A stretch of DNA of 64,000 nt from Cristatella mucedo (GCA_009760855.2 WPIO01000022.1:1876501-1940500), one strand, 5' to 3'. Counted from the stretch's first letter, positions 18,680 to 33,307 are shown. Translations and numbers: made by a program. Notes: a model not told the origin generated them from the letters alone.

Positions 18680-20040
18680 AAATATTCGAATGAAATGTCA
18701 GAAAAATGTCAATCGGGGTTGAAGAGGCAGCACTCCACTGAAACGGCTGTCCTCCGTGTTACCAATGAAATCCTATGCAGCAACGATGACGGGAATGTCA
18801 CTGCCTTAGCACTGCTAGATCTATCAGCTGCCTCCGAAGCCATTGATCGCGATGTCCTACTTAAACGATTGGGAAATATAGGTCTGGCAGATGAGATACT
18901 GGCGTGGTTTCAATCGTACTTGTCTGATCGTGTTCAATCTGCGTCGTATAGGGGTTTGATCTCATCCACCAGACCGGTCATCTGTGGAGTCCCTCAAGGG
19001 TCCGTCCTCGGTCCCTTGCTGTTCTCCATTTGTACTCAACCTCTGGGAAAAGCGATTAAGGCCCGCAGAATAGGATGTCACTTTTATGCTGCCGATACTC
19101 AGCTGTATTTGTCACGCAAACCTTCAGAATCTACTGCAGCAACTGATAAACTGAATGCTTGCCTTGCCAACATTCAATACTGGATGCCTGAAAATTTTTC
19201 GAAACTAAATGACGATAAAACCAAACTGTTGTGGCCGGATAAAAAAGCTTTGCTCCTCGTCAAATTGATGCTGTTGTGCGATCATCACCACGTGCTCGAA
19301 ATTTAGGTGTCGTTTACGACAACTGCCTCAATTTTAAAAGCTTCAGTCACAAGACTGCTTCTACAGCTAGCCATCACGTTCAATCCCTATCTAAAATTGA
19401 GAGCTGTCTTCCACGGTGGCTTGCAAACAATTTAACTAGCTCCTTAGTTCTGTCTCGGCTTGATTATTGTAATTCCCTTTTCGCTGGGCTACCAAAGAAA
19501 GCAACTAGGCCACTGCAGCTGACTATGAACATGGCTTCAAGGCTAGTCTTCAAGTCCCAGAGGCTTGAGAACGTATCTCCTTTGCTAAAAGAGCTAGGAT
19601 GGCTGCGGAATGATCAAAGGATGCACAGCAAAGTTCTTACGCTGACCCACAAGGCTCGCCACAGCTTGGCTCCTTCGTACTTAGGTGAACTGCTGCACCA
19701 GTTTCAGTCTCTTCGCGCCCTCAGATCCTGTACGGATAATAAATTAACTGTTTCATTCCTCCGCTCAAAGACCGTCGGTGACAGAAGCTTGTGCTCTGCA
19801 GGTCCTAGGCTGTGGAACTCGCTTTCACAATTCTTACGCAACGATAACTACTCTCCTGCTACCGACTATGGCTAATCATTTCCAGCGGTCCTGAGCTGCT
19901 ACTTCCACGCTACTCACTACTTCAACTGCTCTCCTGACTCTGCTATGCTTCCCACTTTCTCTTTGTTGCGTGACATGAAGTCTGTTGGCTACCGAATGCG
20001 TACCGAAAGCCGCTTAGGTTGTGAGTTCGCTATACAAAAC
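18680..20040 (+). mobile_element. LINE family A (L2/CR1-like), 5'-truncated copy
   Basis: Non-LTR reverse transcriptase in two frames. The first (to 19306) shows LLDLSAASEAIDRDVLLKRL (motif A region), GVPQGSVLGPLLFSICTQPL (motif B) and FYAADTQLYLS where YADD is expected. The second (19276-19875) holds the C-terminal domain, including LSRLDYCNSLFAGLP and AGPRLWNSLSQFLRND. The 3' UTR ends near GAGTTCGCTATACAAAA. The altered catalytic motif and frameshift make it inactive. Confidence 0.85.
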
Positions 20041-20551
20041 TCTCCTGCGAAGCACTCACATAGTCTTTGCGGCTTTGTCGAGTTACACGCGGAGATACAT
20101 TATGTTACATTACATCACGATAGCTCTCTGCGCCAGGAACACCTCTGTGTTGCTCCCACTGCCAAAAGTCGGCTTGCGGTAGCTCATCCTCGACGGTCGG
20201 GGTCCCACGATTCGAGGAGATTCCCAGCGACTCTTTTTCAGCCAACGGCACAAGGAGAGGGCTGAGCAGCTTAACTTTCGCCCCTCCCCCTCCGCTCTCC
20301 AAAGGTTTGGCACGAGGAGCTGGCAACCTAAACAAAAATGACAGCCGTTTTAGCCTTCTTGCCAAAAAAAGCATACTTTAGCCTCCTACGTTGGACGCCA
20401 GATATCCCTCTCCAAGTGGCTACCGGGCTGCCAGGGATGGAGTAAAAGACTTCTTCCAAGGCCACAGCTAGCTGAGAGCGGCTCTGCGGGTTTTTTCGGC
20501 GGCCTTCGGCGCACTCAGTCAAGGTGTAACTCCACATAGAACCTGGCTGAA
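19150..20551 (+). repeat. Left arm of a near-identical inverted duplication
   Basis: Pairs with 21753-23154 in reverse orientation (paired coordinates sum to 42304). The arm covers the LINE A C-terminal frame, its 3' UTR and about 500 bp of further sequence downstream of the LINE. The 199-residue frame at 19276-19875 differs from its partner at a single residue. The match ends at ACCTGGCTGAA near 20551. Confidence 0.9.
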
Positions 20552-20599
20552 ACGGACGCTGTCTTCCAGTGGGGCTATCATTATTCCATGAAAGGAAAT

Positions 20600-21125
20600 C
20601 GTATTTTTAGAGCTCCTGGAGAGATAAGAATAACAATACCTTTGATGTAGCGCCCTCAGAGAACTCGATCTCTCTTTCTAGGCTCTTTACATTTGCTGTA
20701 AAGGAAGCACGAATCGAATGGTTGGTAGGAACATGCTACATAAACAACAAGAATAACGTGGTTAGGGGTGACATGCACAGGTTCAGTATGCAAGTGTGGT
20801 TAGTAGCAGCATGCAGTGTCAGCACGCATAAGCACATAAATGACGAATCACAGGGACCCACAGAATTCTGTCATAAATGAAGGTGCGTTTTTAGTTTCTT
20901 TTTAAAAGTGGTCAAGTCAGGAGATGTCGATGTCGTGACGCAAGTCGGGAGTGAGTTCCAGGCTTTTGGAGCATACGAACTAAAGACAGGGTTTCCAAAG
21001 GATTTGAGGTTTGTACGAGATATAGGTAAACATTTAGATTCTAAAAAGCGGGTAGTACGATGCTTAACCTGATGGGGGAGTAGATCTGAGAGATAGTAGG
21101 CTGGAGCCAAAGAATGAAATTAGCC
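20600..21125 (-). mobile_element. LINE family B, 3' fragment
   Basis: Minus-strand copy lying in the spacer of the inverted duplication. It encodes the family B C-terminus (AYYLSDLLPHQVKHRTTRF, SSYAPKAWNSLPTCV) and ends in the usual 3' UTR and tail near 20620. Confidence 0.8.
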
Positions 21126-21752
21126 AGACAGGAAAAGCTAGCAAGGCCTGCTGCTGCTGCTGCTGCGGGCGGCGGGGAAGCAATGCCGCAGAGCTTTGCG
21201 GTCTGTTCCCAGAGGGGGCGCCAGGTCTGGAATGATCTAAAGGACATTTCGTGCCGCCGCGCCCCTTTCAGATCTCTGGTGCTCAATCGGTCTCTTGGAA
21301 TGACGCTCGGGTTAACCAATTTCTAAGAAGTTGTTGCTTTTTAGATCAGTTCCGCCAGCTGATAAACATTGACGACGACGACCTGCGGGTACTCGACCGA
21401 AGCAAGTTGCCAAAGAATTCTCTGCCGTTCAGCTGGGCATCGAGTCTTAGTATAGTGGCACTAGAACTTGTTCATCGGCGTCGCATGTGCAAGGTGTCGT
21501 GTCTCCTAAGCGGCAAGCCCTTTGAAGGCGCTAGAAAGGCTTCGCCGTAATTTGGCGCTCGCGCCGTCAGAGTTCAGTGCTCGCTTTCGTAAGGCGGTCG
21601 TTTCTTGAAGAGATAACAGATTTAGAGATTCTTAGTAGGTCCAATTTGTTTCAGGCATGTTTAAGGAGGCCTGTCAAATGCCCAACGCTGAACTCCGTAT
21701 TAGTCCTTGCTTGAGGTAACATGCACAGTGTCAGCCAGGCATCCTCAGGTTC
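21126..21752. other. Spacer of the inverted duplication, unassigned
   Basis: Contains a short GCT-repeat tract (about 21150-21168) and an open + frame at 21251-21547 (starting MPPRPFQISGAQSVSW) with no recognised domain. Confidence 0.4.
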
Positions 21753-23154
21753 TTCAGCCAGGTTCTATGTGGAGTTACACCTTGACTGAGTGCGCCGAAG
21801 GCCGCCGAAAAAACCCGCAGAGCCGCTCTCAGCTAGCTGTGGCCTTGGAAGAAGTCTTTTACTCCATCCCTGGCAGCCCGGTAGCCACTTGGAGAGGGAT
21901 ATCTGGCGTCCAACGTAGGAGGCTAAAGTATGCTTTTTTTGGCAAGAAGGCTAAAACGGCTGTCATTTTTGTTTAGGTTGCCAGCTCCTCGTGCCAAACC
22001 TTTGGAGAGCGGAGGGGGAGGGGCGAAAGTTAAGCTGCTCAGCCCTCTCCTTGTGCCGTTGGCTGAAAAAGAGTCGCTGGGAATCTCCTCGAATCGTGGG
22101 ACCCCGACCGTCGAGGATGAGCTACCGCAAGCCGACTTTTGGCAGTGGGAGCAACACAGAGGTGTTCCTGGCGCAGAGAGCTATCGTGATGTAATGTAAC
22201 ATAATGTATCTCCGCGTGTAACTCGACAAAGCCGCAAAGACTATGTGAGTGCTTCGCAGGAGAGTTTTGTATAGCGAACTCACAACCTAAGCGGCTTTCG
22301 GTACGCATTCGGTAGCCAACAGACTTCATGTCACGCAACAAAGAGAAAGTGGGAAGCATAGCAGAGTCAGGAGAGCAGTTGAAGTAGTGAGTAGCGTGGA
22401 AGTAGCAGCTCAGGACCGCTGGAAATGATTAGCCATAGTCGGTAGCAGGAGAGTAGTTATCGTTGCGTAAGAATTGTGAAAGCGAGTTCCACAGCCTAGG
22501 ACCTGCAGAGCACAAGCTTCTGTCACCGACGGTCTTTGAGCGGAGGAATGAAACAGTTAATTTATTATCCGTACAGGATCTGAGGGCGCGAAGAGACTGA
22601 AACTGGTGCAGCAGTTCACCTAAGTACGAAGGAGCCAAGCTGTGGCGAGCCTTGTGGGTCAGCGTAAGAACTTTGCTGTGCATCCTTTGATCATTCCGCA
22701 GCCATCCTAGCTCTTTTAGCAAAGGAGATACGTTCTCAAGCCTCTGGGACTTGAAGACTAGCCTTGAAGCCATGTTCATAGTCAGCTGCAGTGGCCTAGT
22801 TGCTTTCTTTGGTAGCCCAGCGAAAAGGGAATTACAATAATCAAGCCGAGACAGAACTAAGGAGCTAGTTAAATTGTTTGCAAGCCACCGTGGAAGACAG
22901 CTCTCAATTTTAGATAGGGATTGAACGTGATGGCTAGCTGTAGAAGCAGTCTTGTGACTGAAGCTTTTAAAATTGAGGCAGTTGTCGAAAACGACACCTA
23001 AATTTCGAGCACGTGGTGATGATCGCACAACAGCATCAATTTGACGAGGAGCAAAGCTTTTTTATCCGGCCACAACAGTTTGGTTTTATCGTCATTTAGT
23101 TTCGAAAAATTTTCAGGCATCCAGTATTGAATGTCGGCAAGGCAAGCATTCAGT
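21753..23154 (-). repeat. Right arm of the inverted duplication
   Basis: Reverse complement of 19150-20551, nearly identical through the LINE A C-terminus and the extra downstream sequence. Beyond about 23150 the two LINE copies diverge clearly. Confidence 0.9.
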
Positions 23155-24690
23155 TTATCAGTTGCTGTAGTAGATTCCGACGGTTTGAATGACAAATGCA
23201 GCTGAGTATCGGCAGCATAAAGTGACATCCTATTCTGCGGGCCTTAATCGCTTTTCCCAGAGGTTGAGTATAAATGAAGAACAGCAAGAGACCGAGGATG
23301 AACTCTTGGGGGACTCCACAGGTGACTCGTCTCGTGTGTGAGACCTGACCCCCACACGACCTGGATTGAACACGATCAGCCAAGTAAGATTTAAACCACG
23401 CCAGTGCATCGTCTGCCAGACCGATCGTTGTTTACAATCGTTCAAGTAGAACATCGTGATCAATGGTGTCAAAGGCAGCTGACAGATCTAGGAGAGCTAG
23501 GGCATGAAATTTCCGTCATCATTGCCACGTAGAATGTCATTGTTAGCAGGGAAGAGGGCACTTTCAGTGGAGTGCTGCCTCCTGAATTCTGATTGAAATG
23601 CTTCTGACATTTCATTCTTTTTAATATGTTCAACCACTGCTTAGCAACAATTGTTTCAAGAATCTTTGACAAGACAGAAAGAAGAGAAACTGGGCGATAT
23701 CTTGCAAGGATCTCTGTATGCAATCCAGGCTTTTAAGTATGGGTCTAACGATTGCCGATTTGAAGAACTTGGGTAAGAGCCTTTTCACCAAAGAAACATT
23801 AAAAAGTTTGGTTGTGGCCAAGCTAAGTTGGTCTGCCAGTGAAGACCACAAAGATGATGGTATTGGGTCTTCAGGTGACGAGCTCTTTCTGCTAGACCTT
23901 ATTGAGGTAGCCACATTGCATGCAGAAACCTCGGAAAACCTTTTAAGGAAGGTTACAGGTTGTGATTTCACAATTGCTTTAGTCGGAGGGGGCTTTATGG
24001 AGGCATGAATGTGCACAGTTCTTTCAGTAAAGAAGGCTGAAAACTTTTTGGCTGAGCCGTTAATATCTGTGGAGTCAGACCTCTCAGCATTGGCCAATAA
24101 ATCTTTTACTGTCTTATCAATCTTTTTAGGGTCCAAGTGGCAGGAATTCAGTTTTGAGTGAAAAAGAAGCCCTGGGTTTTTTAAGCTTCTGGATGTAAAC
24201 TTGAAGGAAGTCTTTGAAATTGACTAGATCTGCATCAGACACCAATTTCTTAAAACGACGTTCAAGCCTGTGCTTAATACAGCGCATCTTTTGAATTTTT
24301 TTGTAAATTGAAAGGAATCTCTGCGACTCTGTACATGGATAGAATGAACGAGAGCATGCTTGTCAAGAGCACTCCTGAGTGTCATGTTCACTGCATCAGT
24401 GAGGGTATCGAGGCTGTCAGTCGAGTCTGGGTTCAGATCAAGAAGACCTGCGCGACACACAGATTTCAAAAATTTGTCTATATCAATGCTTTGTAAGTTA
24501 CGTCGCTTGAAAAGTTCGACATTACCCTATGCGTGCAAGGGAGCATGAACAGTAAACGAGACTGAACAATGATCCGAGAGGGTCAGCGGGCACACCACAA
24601 GGTCAGTGGGAAAGACATCCTTAGTGATCACGAGATCTAGGGTATGGCCACCGACGTGGGTGGTATGATAACGTGTAGTACCCCTGTCTA
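22264..24690 (-). mobile_element. LINE family A (L2/CR1-like), longer copy
   Basis: On the minus strand from about 24690: the end of the endonuclease domain (GGHTLDLVIT and LTLSDHCSVSF), the inter-domain region, the reverse transcriptase start (ILARYRPVSLLSVLSKILE), motif C again as YAADTQLHLS, and the C-terminal frame at 22429-23028. Multiple frameshifts are present. The 5' end is cut by LINE B sequence near 24690. This copy shows that family A has the APE-endonuclease plus RT layout of CR1/L2 elements. Confidence 0.85.
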
Positions 24691-25846
24691 AGCAGACCCG
24701 AATTTTTGAAATGTTACTTAGCTGAAGGTAGAAAATACTTGACTGTAGAGCTGATGTGGTTGTTCAGCAAAATATCGCTTTGGAACAATATAGCTAGATT
24801 CATTCAGAGCCACGGGGTGTGTAATTCATTTAATATAAAATATATAATTCATTTTTAAAGCGCCCTAAGAGAACTTAATCTTTATTCAGGCGCCTCGCAT
24901 ATGCCACGAGGCGTGAGCCAACGACCTCGGCCAGACCTTGGTCCCCGGGCGAACACCTAGACCACTGGGCCAAACCAGCACGGCTGGCAGAGCGGATTTT
25001 GAGGGTTAAGCTTTCCGATTTCCGAGTCACACTTGGCTTGCCCATAACTACTAAGTTAGTTGTATCGTCATTCAATTTGAGAACGCTTGCTGCCATCCAC
25101 GTGTAGATGTCAGCAATACATGCAACAATGGAGTTGAGAGAGTTTTATGTGCCGGAGGGCTGGGATGGATCAAAGCATAGTTACAGATGTACAGATGCGT
25201 GTCATGGGCATTGAAGTGAAAGCAAAGATTGAGATTTGCGATTACATCGGTAAGAGGGAGAGCATAAATTGTGAAAAGAAGTGGACCAAACACAGAGACC
25301 AGGGGTACTCGGTTCGTTAGTGGTTTCTAAGATGATAGTCGTCCGTTGACATCAATGCTCTGGAGTCTGCCACGGAGGTGGGACCTAAACCATTGTATTG
25401 CAGTGCCAATGAGACTCAGGCGAGATGAGAGGCACTCGGGAAGGACTCGGTGATTAATAGTGTCAAACGCTGTCGACAGATCAAGCAAAACAATTAAAGA
25501 GATGTTACCTGAATCTGCATCACTGAGGTCATTATAAACCCGAAACAATGCTGACTCAGTGAAGTGATAAGCTTTAAAACCGTATTGGAACTTACTTGCT
25601 AGGTATAAATTGTCAATGGTAGAGTTTAATTGGTCTGCCACTACTCGCTCGAGTGTCTTCTATAGGAACGTCAGTTGGGAGACCTGGCGGAAGTTGCATA
25701 AGTTCTCTTGGTCTAGTGCTGCTTCCTTAGTTGGTGGCCTCCAGCAGCCTTTTTTAAAGGTGCAGGGACAAGACCTGAGGCTGAGGACATATTATAAGTT
25801 ATGGATTTTAGCAGCAGATCTATGCATCGCACTTGTAGGGCAATGG
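24690..25846 (-). mobile_element. LINE family B reverse transcriptase segment, split by a SINE
   Basis: Minus strand frames give FRVYNDLSD, LLDLSTAFDTINHRVL (motif A), FGPLLFTIYALPLTDVI (motif B region) and KLNDDTTNLVVMGKPSV. The SINE B at 24836-24985 interrupts it; the remainder continues at 24690-24825. Several frames, inactive. Confidence 0.8.
24836..24985 (-). mobile_element. tRNA-derived SINE, family B, nested in LINE B
   Basis: Minus strand: TGGTTTGGCCCAGTGGTCTA (A box), tRNA-like middle, B-box region GTCGTTGGCTCACGCC, tail AGATTAAGTTCTCTTAGGGC then GCTTTAAAAATGAAT. Confidence 0.8.
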
Positions 25847-26240
25847 TAATAATAATTATAATGCTCTTGATAAAGCGCCCTCAGAGAACTCAATCTCTTT
25901 CTAGGCGCTTTACATTTGCTGCAAAGGAATCACGACCGAACAGTGAGTGGTATCATGCTTGATAAACAACATGAATAACACGGTTAGGGGTGACATGCAC
26001 AGAATCAGCATGCAAGTGTGGTTAGTGGCAGTATGCACAGTGCCAGTATGCATAAGCACATGAAGGACGAATCCCAGGGATCCACTAAATGCTGTCATCA
26101 GCAGGTGCGTTTTTAAGCTCTTTTTTAAGTGTGGTCGTGTCAGGGATCAAGTCGGGAATGAGTTCCAGGCTTTGGGAGCATACAAACTAAATGCACGGTT
26201 TCGAAAGGATTTGAGGTTTGTACGAGGTATAAGTTCAAGA
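25847..26240 (-). mobile_element. LINE family B, 3' end and 3' UTR
   Basis: Starts with (AAT)n and CTTGATAAAGCGCCCTCAGA, runs through the conserved minus-strand 3' UTR (GGTGACATGCACAG, GGGATCCACTAAATGCTGTC) and is cut near 26240. Confidence 0.8.
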
Positions 26241-27717
<1,477 letters not shown>

Positions 27718-28879
27718 GAGAAGGCGGTTAAAAAAAAAGGTTTTTAGAGAGGCTGCCGCATTTCTATCGCGGCAAAAGAGGTCTGCCGTCGGGCGGCAGC
27801 CACTTTCGACGCCGCGCGAAGCTCTCCTGCTAACAGCGTCTCCGGAGGTTGGAGAGAGCGCCAGCTCACACGGGGCCGGGGGAGTTGGAGACGTTTCGAC
27901 GGTCACCCATCGAGCGCTCCAGCTGCGAGTCGGTCTCTTTAGAGAGGGCTGAACTCGCTGAGCCTGTAGCGCGGCCACCAGCGGTGTGCCTTTCAGTAGC
28001 TGCGATAGCCCCTCGCTGTCGCTGTCGCAACCGTGGCTTCTCGGAAGAATGATTCGTTCGTGAAAGTTCGAAATGAAAAGTTCGTACGCGAAAGCGTGGG
28101 AGTCGTCCTGAGAGAGAAGTGCTATTTAATAGCAGTTGTTATCAATTCCTCATCTGCTGCGAAGCTAAAACGAGGAACTGCGTCTAGTGAACCTCTTGAC
28201 TGGCAATCACCTCGACTGGCCTGTTTCCAGTTACAATGCCCGCGATTGGTTGATTGACCTCGCGGAGCGCGTCCGGAACAACGCAGGAGGTGCGCTGCCG
28301 GCTCGCTCGGCGACCTTGGGCGGGAAATTTAAAGGAATGCAGGATGCGTCGCTTTTCGGATTAATTTCGGTTACGCCCAATCGACCTCACGGTTTAGCTC
28401 CATCGCCGATGAAATTGTCCTGTTACGGTTGTGACCCTTAAGCGCGGCCGAAAGATTGGGCGAACTCGCGAGCAGCCATCTCCGAGAGCTACTCCGTTGC
28501 CTCGCGTTTTTCTTTCTCCGCAGGCCGTAACTCAACCTCAACCAAAACATAAACTCATAAGCCTAAAATTCTGTATAAGCCATAAGCTCGTAAACTCAAA
28601 AATCCATAAGCCTGCAATAAACCAGAAACTCAATAATAAACCATGAAACCGCGGCAGCACCACAACAACACAAATATTTTAAGGTGCTCGCCTACATTTT
28701 GTTCGGCTTCTGTCCCGATGTAATCTCCAGGCGGATGAGCGACGGTAAGACCAGCTTACCGCAGTTGTGGGCAAACGTTGTGCGACTCAGAAATCGATAG
28801 GGTGAGTGCTCAATCTCTGCCAGCATATCTCCCACGACATCCAAACGAAATCCAGGCGTTCTGCTCTAAAATGACCTTT
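27718..28879. other. Unassigned GC-rich host sequence
   Basis: CpG-rich to about 28500, then a degenerate AAAC/TAAAC-rich stretch at 28535-28650 similar in style to 63690-63815. No gene recognised. Confidence 0.4.
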
Positions 28880-29660
28880 CACTTGATGTGGCCACATCAG
28901 TTCGACGATCAAGTCTGCCCAATACGATTATTGCAATTTTCTTAAAGAAAAAGTCTGCCTACCTTCAGCTACTTAACATTGCAAAAATGCAAAAAGCGTG
29001 CTTAGACAGGGATACTACATTCCTGTTGGTCCATGCATGCGTTACATCCTGTCTCGACTTCTGCAACTCGCTGCTTTCAGATCTACCGGCCTATGCAATC
29101 GGGTGCTTAAACTTGGTAGAAAACTCTACAGCCTGACTTACCTGCCGCGAGGGTAGCGGTTGCCACATTACACCACTTCTCGCCAACCTGCGCGGGCTCC
29201 CAATAAAGCACAGTATAGACTTCAAGGCTGTGTCAGTCAACTTTTAGATCCCTTAATTCTCTAGCTTCAGCCTACCTTTCGGAGATACAGTCAAATTAGG
29301 CTAGCCATCGAACCACCCGCTCGTCTGACTCAGCTCTTTTAGCTACACCTCGTACGAACCTCAAATCCTTCGGGGACCTTTAGTTCGTTTGCTCACATTG
29401 CATAGAGCGCACACCCGACTGACGTCACGACATAAGCTGACTAGGCGATTTTTAAAAAGGAGCTACAAGAGCACCGGTTCCTCGCGATGTTGAGTGGGTC
29501 CTTGCGATGTGTCCTTTGTGCGTGTATGCGTGAAGATGCTGTGCACGTTACCTACCATCCACCATAGGGTCAGGCTTCTTATACAGCTTATGTAAAGTGC
29601 CTAGAAACAGATTACGTTCACTGAGGTAGCAATACTTTGACAATTACTATTGTCGTTATG
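28880..29660 (+). mobile_element. LINE family B, degraded copy
   Basis: Retains LVHACVTSCLDFCNSLLSDL and NLVENSTA of the family B C-terminal domain, then the 3' UTR and a tail with TGTAAAGTGCCTAGAAACAG near 29600. Confidence 0.75.
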
Positions 29661-32463
29661 GATTATTATTAGACCTCGCGTTGCTGAAAATAGCCCAGCA
29701 AATCACCGAAATGCAGGTATGGCACATCATTGCGAACGGCCGTGACTTGATTTCACTCGTTGTCGACAGTCCTTGGAGACCCGCCGGTAGCTGCCCAGCA
29801 GCCGACACAGGCAGGAAGCACGCTGGCAGGCCCGAAACGACGCGATGCGTTGCCAAGTACGTTTAGTATTTGGTTTTATTGGGATCGGCATCGATGAATT
29901 CTTTTTCCATTGCCGGTGGATTCGAAACGGAAAGAACGTGAGAACCAGCGCGCTTGAAGCAAAGGGGGAGGCCCTCCAGCGGCGGTACTCTCCCGGCTTC
30001 TGTGCGAGGTACGCCGCTGCGGCCACGGCCGCTCAAATACTCGAGCCTTCCAACTCGTCCTCTCTCATTCGACTTCCCTTACTTGTGCTCTCCCAAATTT
30101 TCTCTCCTGTTTTTGTCCTCGCCTACTTCTTCGCTCCTTGTTGTACGCTAGATATGCACTCGAGACGTTATAATCCAGCCGCAGCGGCCAGGTCCTCCTG
30201 GGGGGGGGGGGGGTTCGTGACCCCAAAGACCGGCTCCAGCGCCCATTCGAGGTAGGTAGGACGTCTCTCCGTCGATGGCCGCGCCTGCGTACTCGTTGCG
30301 TTCAGCCGGTGGGAGCGTAACTACGGCGTCCACCTCGTATCGGTCGCGGTTTTGAACGGTGTCAGTCGTCGGAGAGAACACGCAGCCTTGCCTTTACTCT
30401 GAAGTGCACGCTTCGCGTTTTCGAAACGCGCGACCAGCGAGCGGCGCTTTCCGTACTGCGGCAGGAACTGAGCGGGAAAGGGCCGCGAGCGTATGCTTGA
30501 CTTGGCTGCCCGCACTGTCACACTCGGAGTCGCCGGTATGTACCCGTGGCGGCGGCGGCCATAGCTTCGCGCGTGCAGCCCCGAGAGCACGCGGGTCATC
30601 GGCTCGAGGCCCTCGAGCCCGTTCGTCGCCCTCGAGGCTGCCTGACGGCAGCTTTCGGTGCCGTTGCCTGTCCGCGATGCACCGAGCCTAAAAGCGGCAC
30701 AGGCTAACGAAGCCTTCTCGTCGAAGAAACTCGCTTAAGTCGTACGTGAACGCTGTTGCGTGAGGCGTTGGGTTAAACACGGCGTTGCCGCTGTAGTTCG
30801 CACGTCATGCCGCCGGCCACCGGGACTCTTGATCGGCTTGCATCTGACGGCTTGTTATGAATAGCTGCCTCGGCTTCGGTGACTTTGCCTGCCCTGTTCC
30901 TCAGCTGGCACCACGATGCGTGCATTTCACAGCACTGCGTGTAGACGCACGGCAGGGCATTGGACCTAGATCACCCAGCCCCCACCCAGCCCCCACCCTA
31001 CCCCACCCCACCCCACCCTCCTCAATCCTAGCTGTTTGCTCTGTGTTGCTGCTGCTCACTCGCTATCGCCCTTCGTTTTGGTCGTCAGTAGTCCAGCTCT
31101 GCACCGCCAGGGGGGAGGCCAGTGGAGCAGGTGCACTCCTTCCATCTTCAGGCGTTCCTGCCGCTGATGTACGACTTTCTAGGCCACTCACGTGCGAATC
31201 GTTCGGCTGCTGCCAGATCGGCGTATCCTCTCGTTAATTCAAATGTGATATACTGTGATGCCATCCTCGCCTGATGTCGCCTCAGCTAGTGCAGCCGAAT
31301 CGCTAGTTCTCGAGCAGAGTCGTCTTGAACTGCGCTGATGCAGGCGACAGCTCCAGCCGGCCCATTCAGTTTGCTGGCAAGCCTTGGCGAACCGACCGTG
31401 CCTGCTTGCCGCATACCCGCTTCCTTTCCGTGCCCTTGCCTGTGTAGGCTGAGCCTGCACCTCGCTTGTTCGCAGCTCGACAGCCTGCCAGAGATTCGCC
31501 GGGAAGGCATAGCAGTTTGTCATGAAGTCTGCACTGGCAGACCATTCGGACCACGTTGTTGTCCTCTCTGACCACGTGCCGGCCGGCTCTGCCAGAGACG
31601 TTCAGTCTTGCTGTCCTCGTGCCACTTAGCCGTGCACAAGCTGTGCAGCCGTACTCCGTACGGCGTGCCATCGGTAGCGACGATGTGCTTGCTACTGGAG
31701 CGAGCATGTTGCATGCTGGGTCACAGTTGGAGCCCTATGTAACGGCTGCAATCCCCCTCATCATCGTGCAACAGCGTGACAGCCCTGGCTTTCACGTGCG
31801 CAGTGCAAGCCCTGCATGGTTAGACCTCCTCTTCTTGCACTTTACAAGTGTGTATCGTCTAGGTAAGCTTGAAAAAACCAACTGCTTGGACCGGCTGGCT
31901 TGCCGTCCACCCTGTCGGCCCGTGGTAGCAGCATTGGCAACGCTGTTCGGTGCTGCATGTTGGATTGGTCGGATTTCCACAAGCCATCTGCTGCTAAAGA
32001 TTATTTAGCCCTGTGCACAGGCAGACGGTGGTATGTGAGCTGGCGATAGATTTCCCTGTTGTTGGTGGCTTGTTGCTTAAGATGCGCAGAAAAGGAGGAA
32101 GAGGCCGCGACTGAAATCCGAGGGCCAAGCCAGCAGTGGGTAGGAGAACCTGCACTCTTCTTATTTGGCGCTGTCTGGATCCGCCGTCGGACGTTCGCAT
32201 TGGCAGCATTCGTGCTGATGAGTTAATCGATCTCTTCGAAGATCTAAGAAAGTTTGGTGTGCTCAAAGCTATCTATCGTAGCCTGAAGAAAAGATAGCAG
32301 ACAAGCTTGTTTCGCTCTCGTGTGGCAGTCGTTTTTTGGCTGGCATACTATTGTGTGTGCTGTACCGACTTTGTTCGTTTTGTGCTGCTAAGGGCTGTTA
32401 CTCGGAGATGGGTAGGGTTTTCGGTGCCAATTGCTTCGATGGTCTCTACCAGCCATCCCCCAG
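29661..32463. other. Unassigned GC-rich host region
   Basis: CpG-rich, with a G12 run near 30201-30212, pyrimidine-rich tracts near 30970-31020 and many overlapping open frames in conflicting directions. One coherent frame at about 32175-32297 ends in a stop and reads DELIDLFEDLRKFGVLKAIY; it might be a last coding exon of an unknown gene. Nothing else is supportable. Confidence 0.4.
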
Positions 32464-33307
32464 GTGTCATATTCCAAAGCAACCTCTCGTTAGACGACCA
32501 TATCAGCTCCACAGTCAAATCTGCCTATTTTCAGCTTCATAGTATTGATAAAATTCGGGCTTGTTTAGACAAGGATACCACGTCTAAGTTGGTCCATGCA
32601 TTCGTGACATCCCGTCTCGACTTCTGCAACTCACTGCTTACTGGCCTACCAGCATATGCGATCAGGCGATTGCAGCTGGTGCAAAACTCTGCAGCTAGGC
32701 TTGTCTGTCGTGAGCGTCGCAGTTGCCACATTACTCCACTTCTCGCCGACCTGCACTGGTTACCAGTCAAGCAACGGATTGACTTCAAGGTTTTGTCGCT
32801 CACTTTTAGGTAACTTCATTCTTTGACTCCAGCCTATCTCTCAAATATACTACCCTATCAGGCCAAGCATCGTACCACCCGCTTTTCGGAATCCAACAGT
32901 CTACAAATACCCCGTACAAACCTTAAATCCTTTCCAGACCGTGCATTCAGTTCGTATGCTCCCAAAGCCTGGAACTCCCTCCCGACCTGCGTCAGAACAT
33001 CCCCTGACCTGACCACATTCAAAAAGAACTTAAAAACACCTATTTAGGACAGCATTTAGTGGGTCCCTTCGATTCGTCCTTGATGTGCTTATGCATGCTG
33101 ACACTGTGCATGCTGCCACTAACCTCATTTGAATGCTGACCTTGTGCATGTCACCCCTAACCATGTTATCCATTTTTTTTTGTTTTTCGAGCATGATTTT
33201 ACTTACCATTCAATTGCATTTCCGTTTGCAGCAAATGTAAAGCACCTAGAGAGAGATTGAGTTCTCTGAGGGCGCTTTATCAAGTGCATTATTATTATTA
33301 TTATTAT
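32464..33307 (+). mobile_element. LINE family B, 3' copy
   Basis: Encodes the C-terminal RT region (DKDTTSKLVHAFVTSRLDFC, LQLVQNSAARLVCRER) with a frameshift near 32815, then SSYAPKAWNSLPTCVRTS, the 3' UTR, and the tail GTTCTCTGAGGGCGCTTTAT followed by (ATT)n. One of the cleaner family B copies. Confidence 0.88.
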
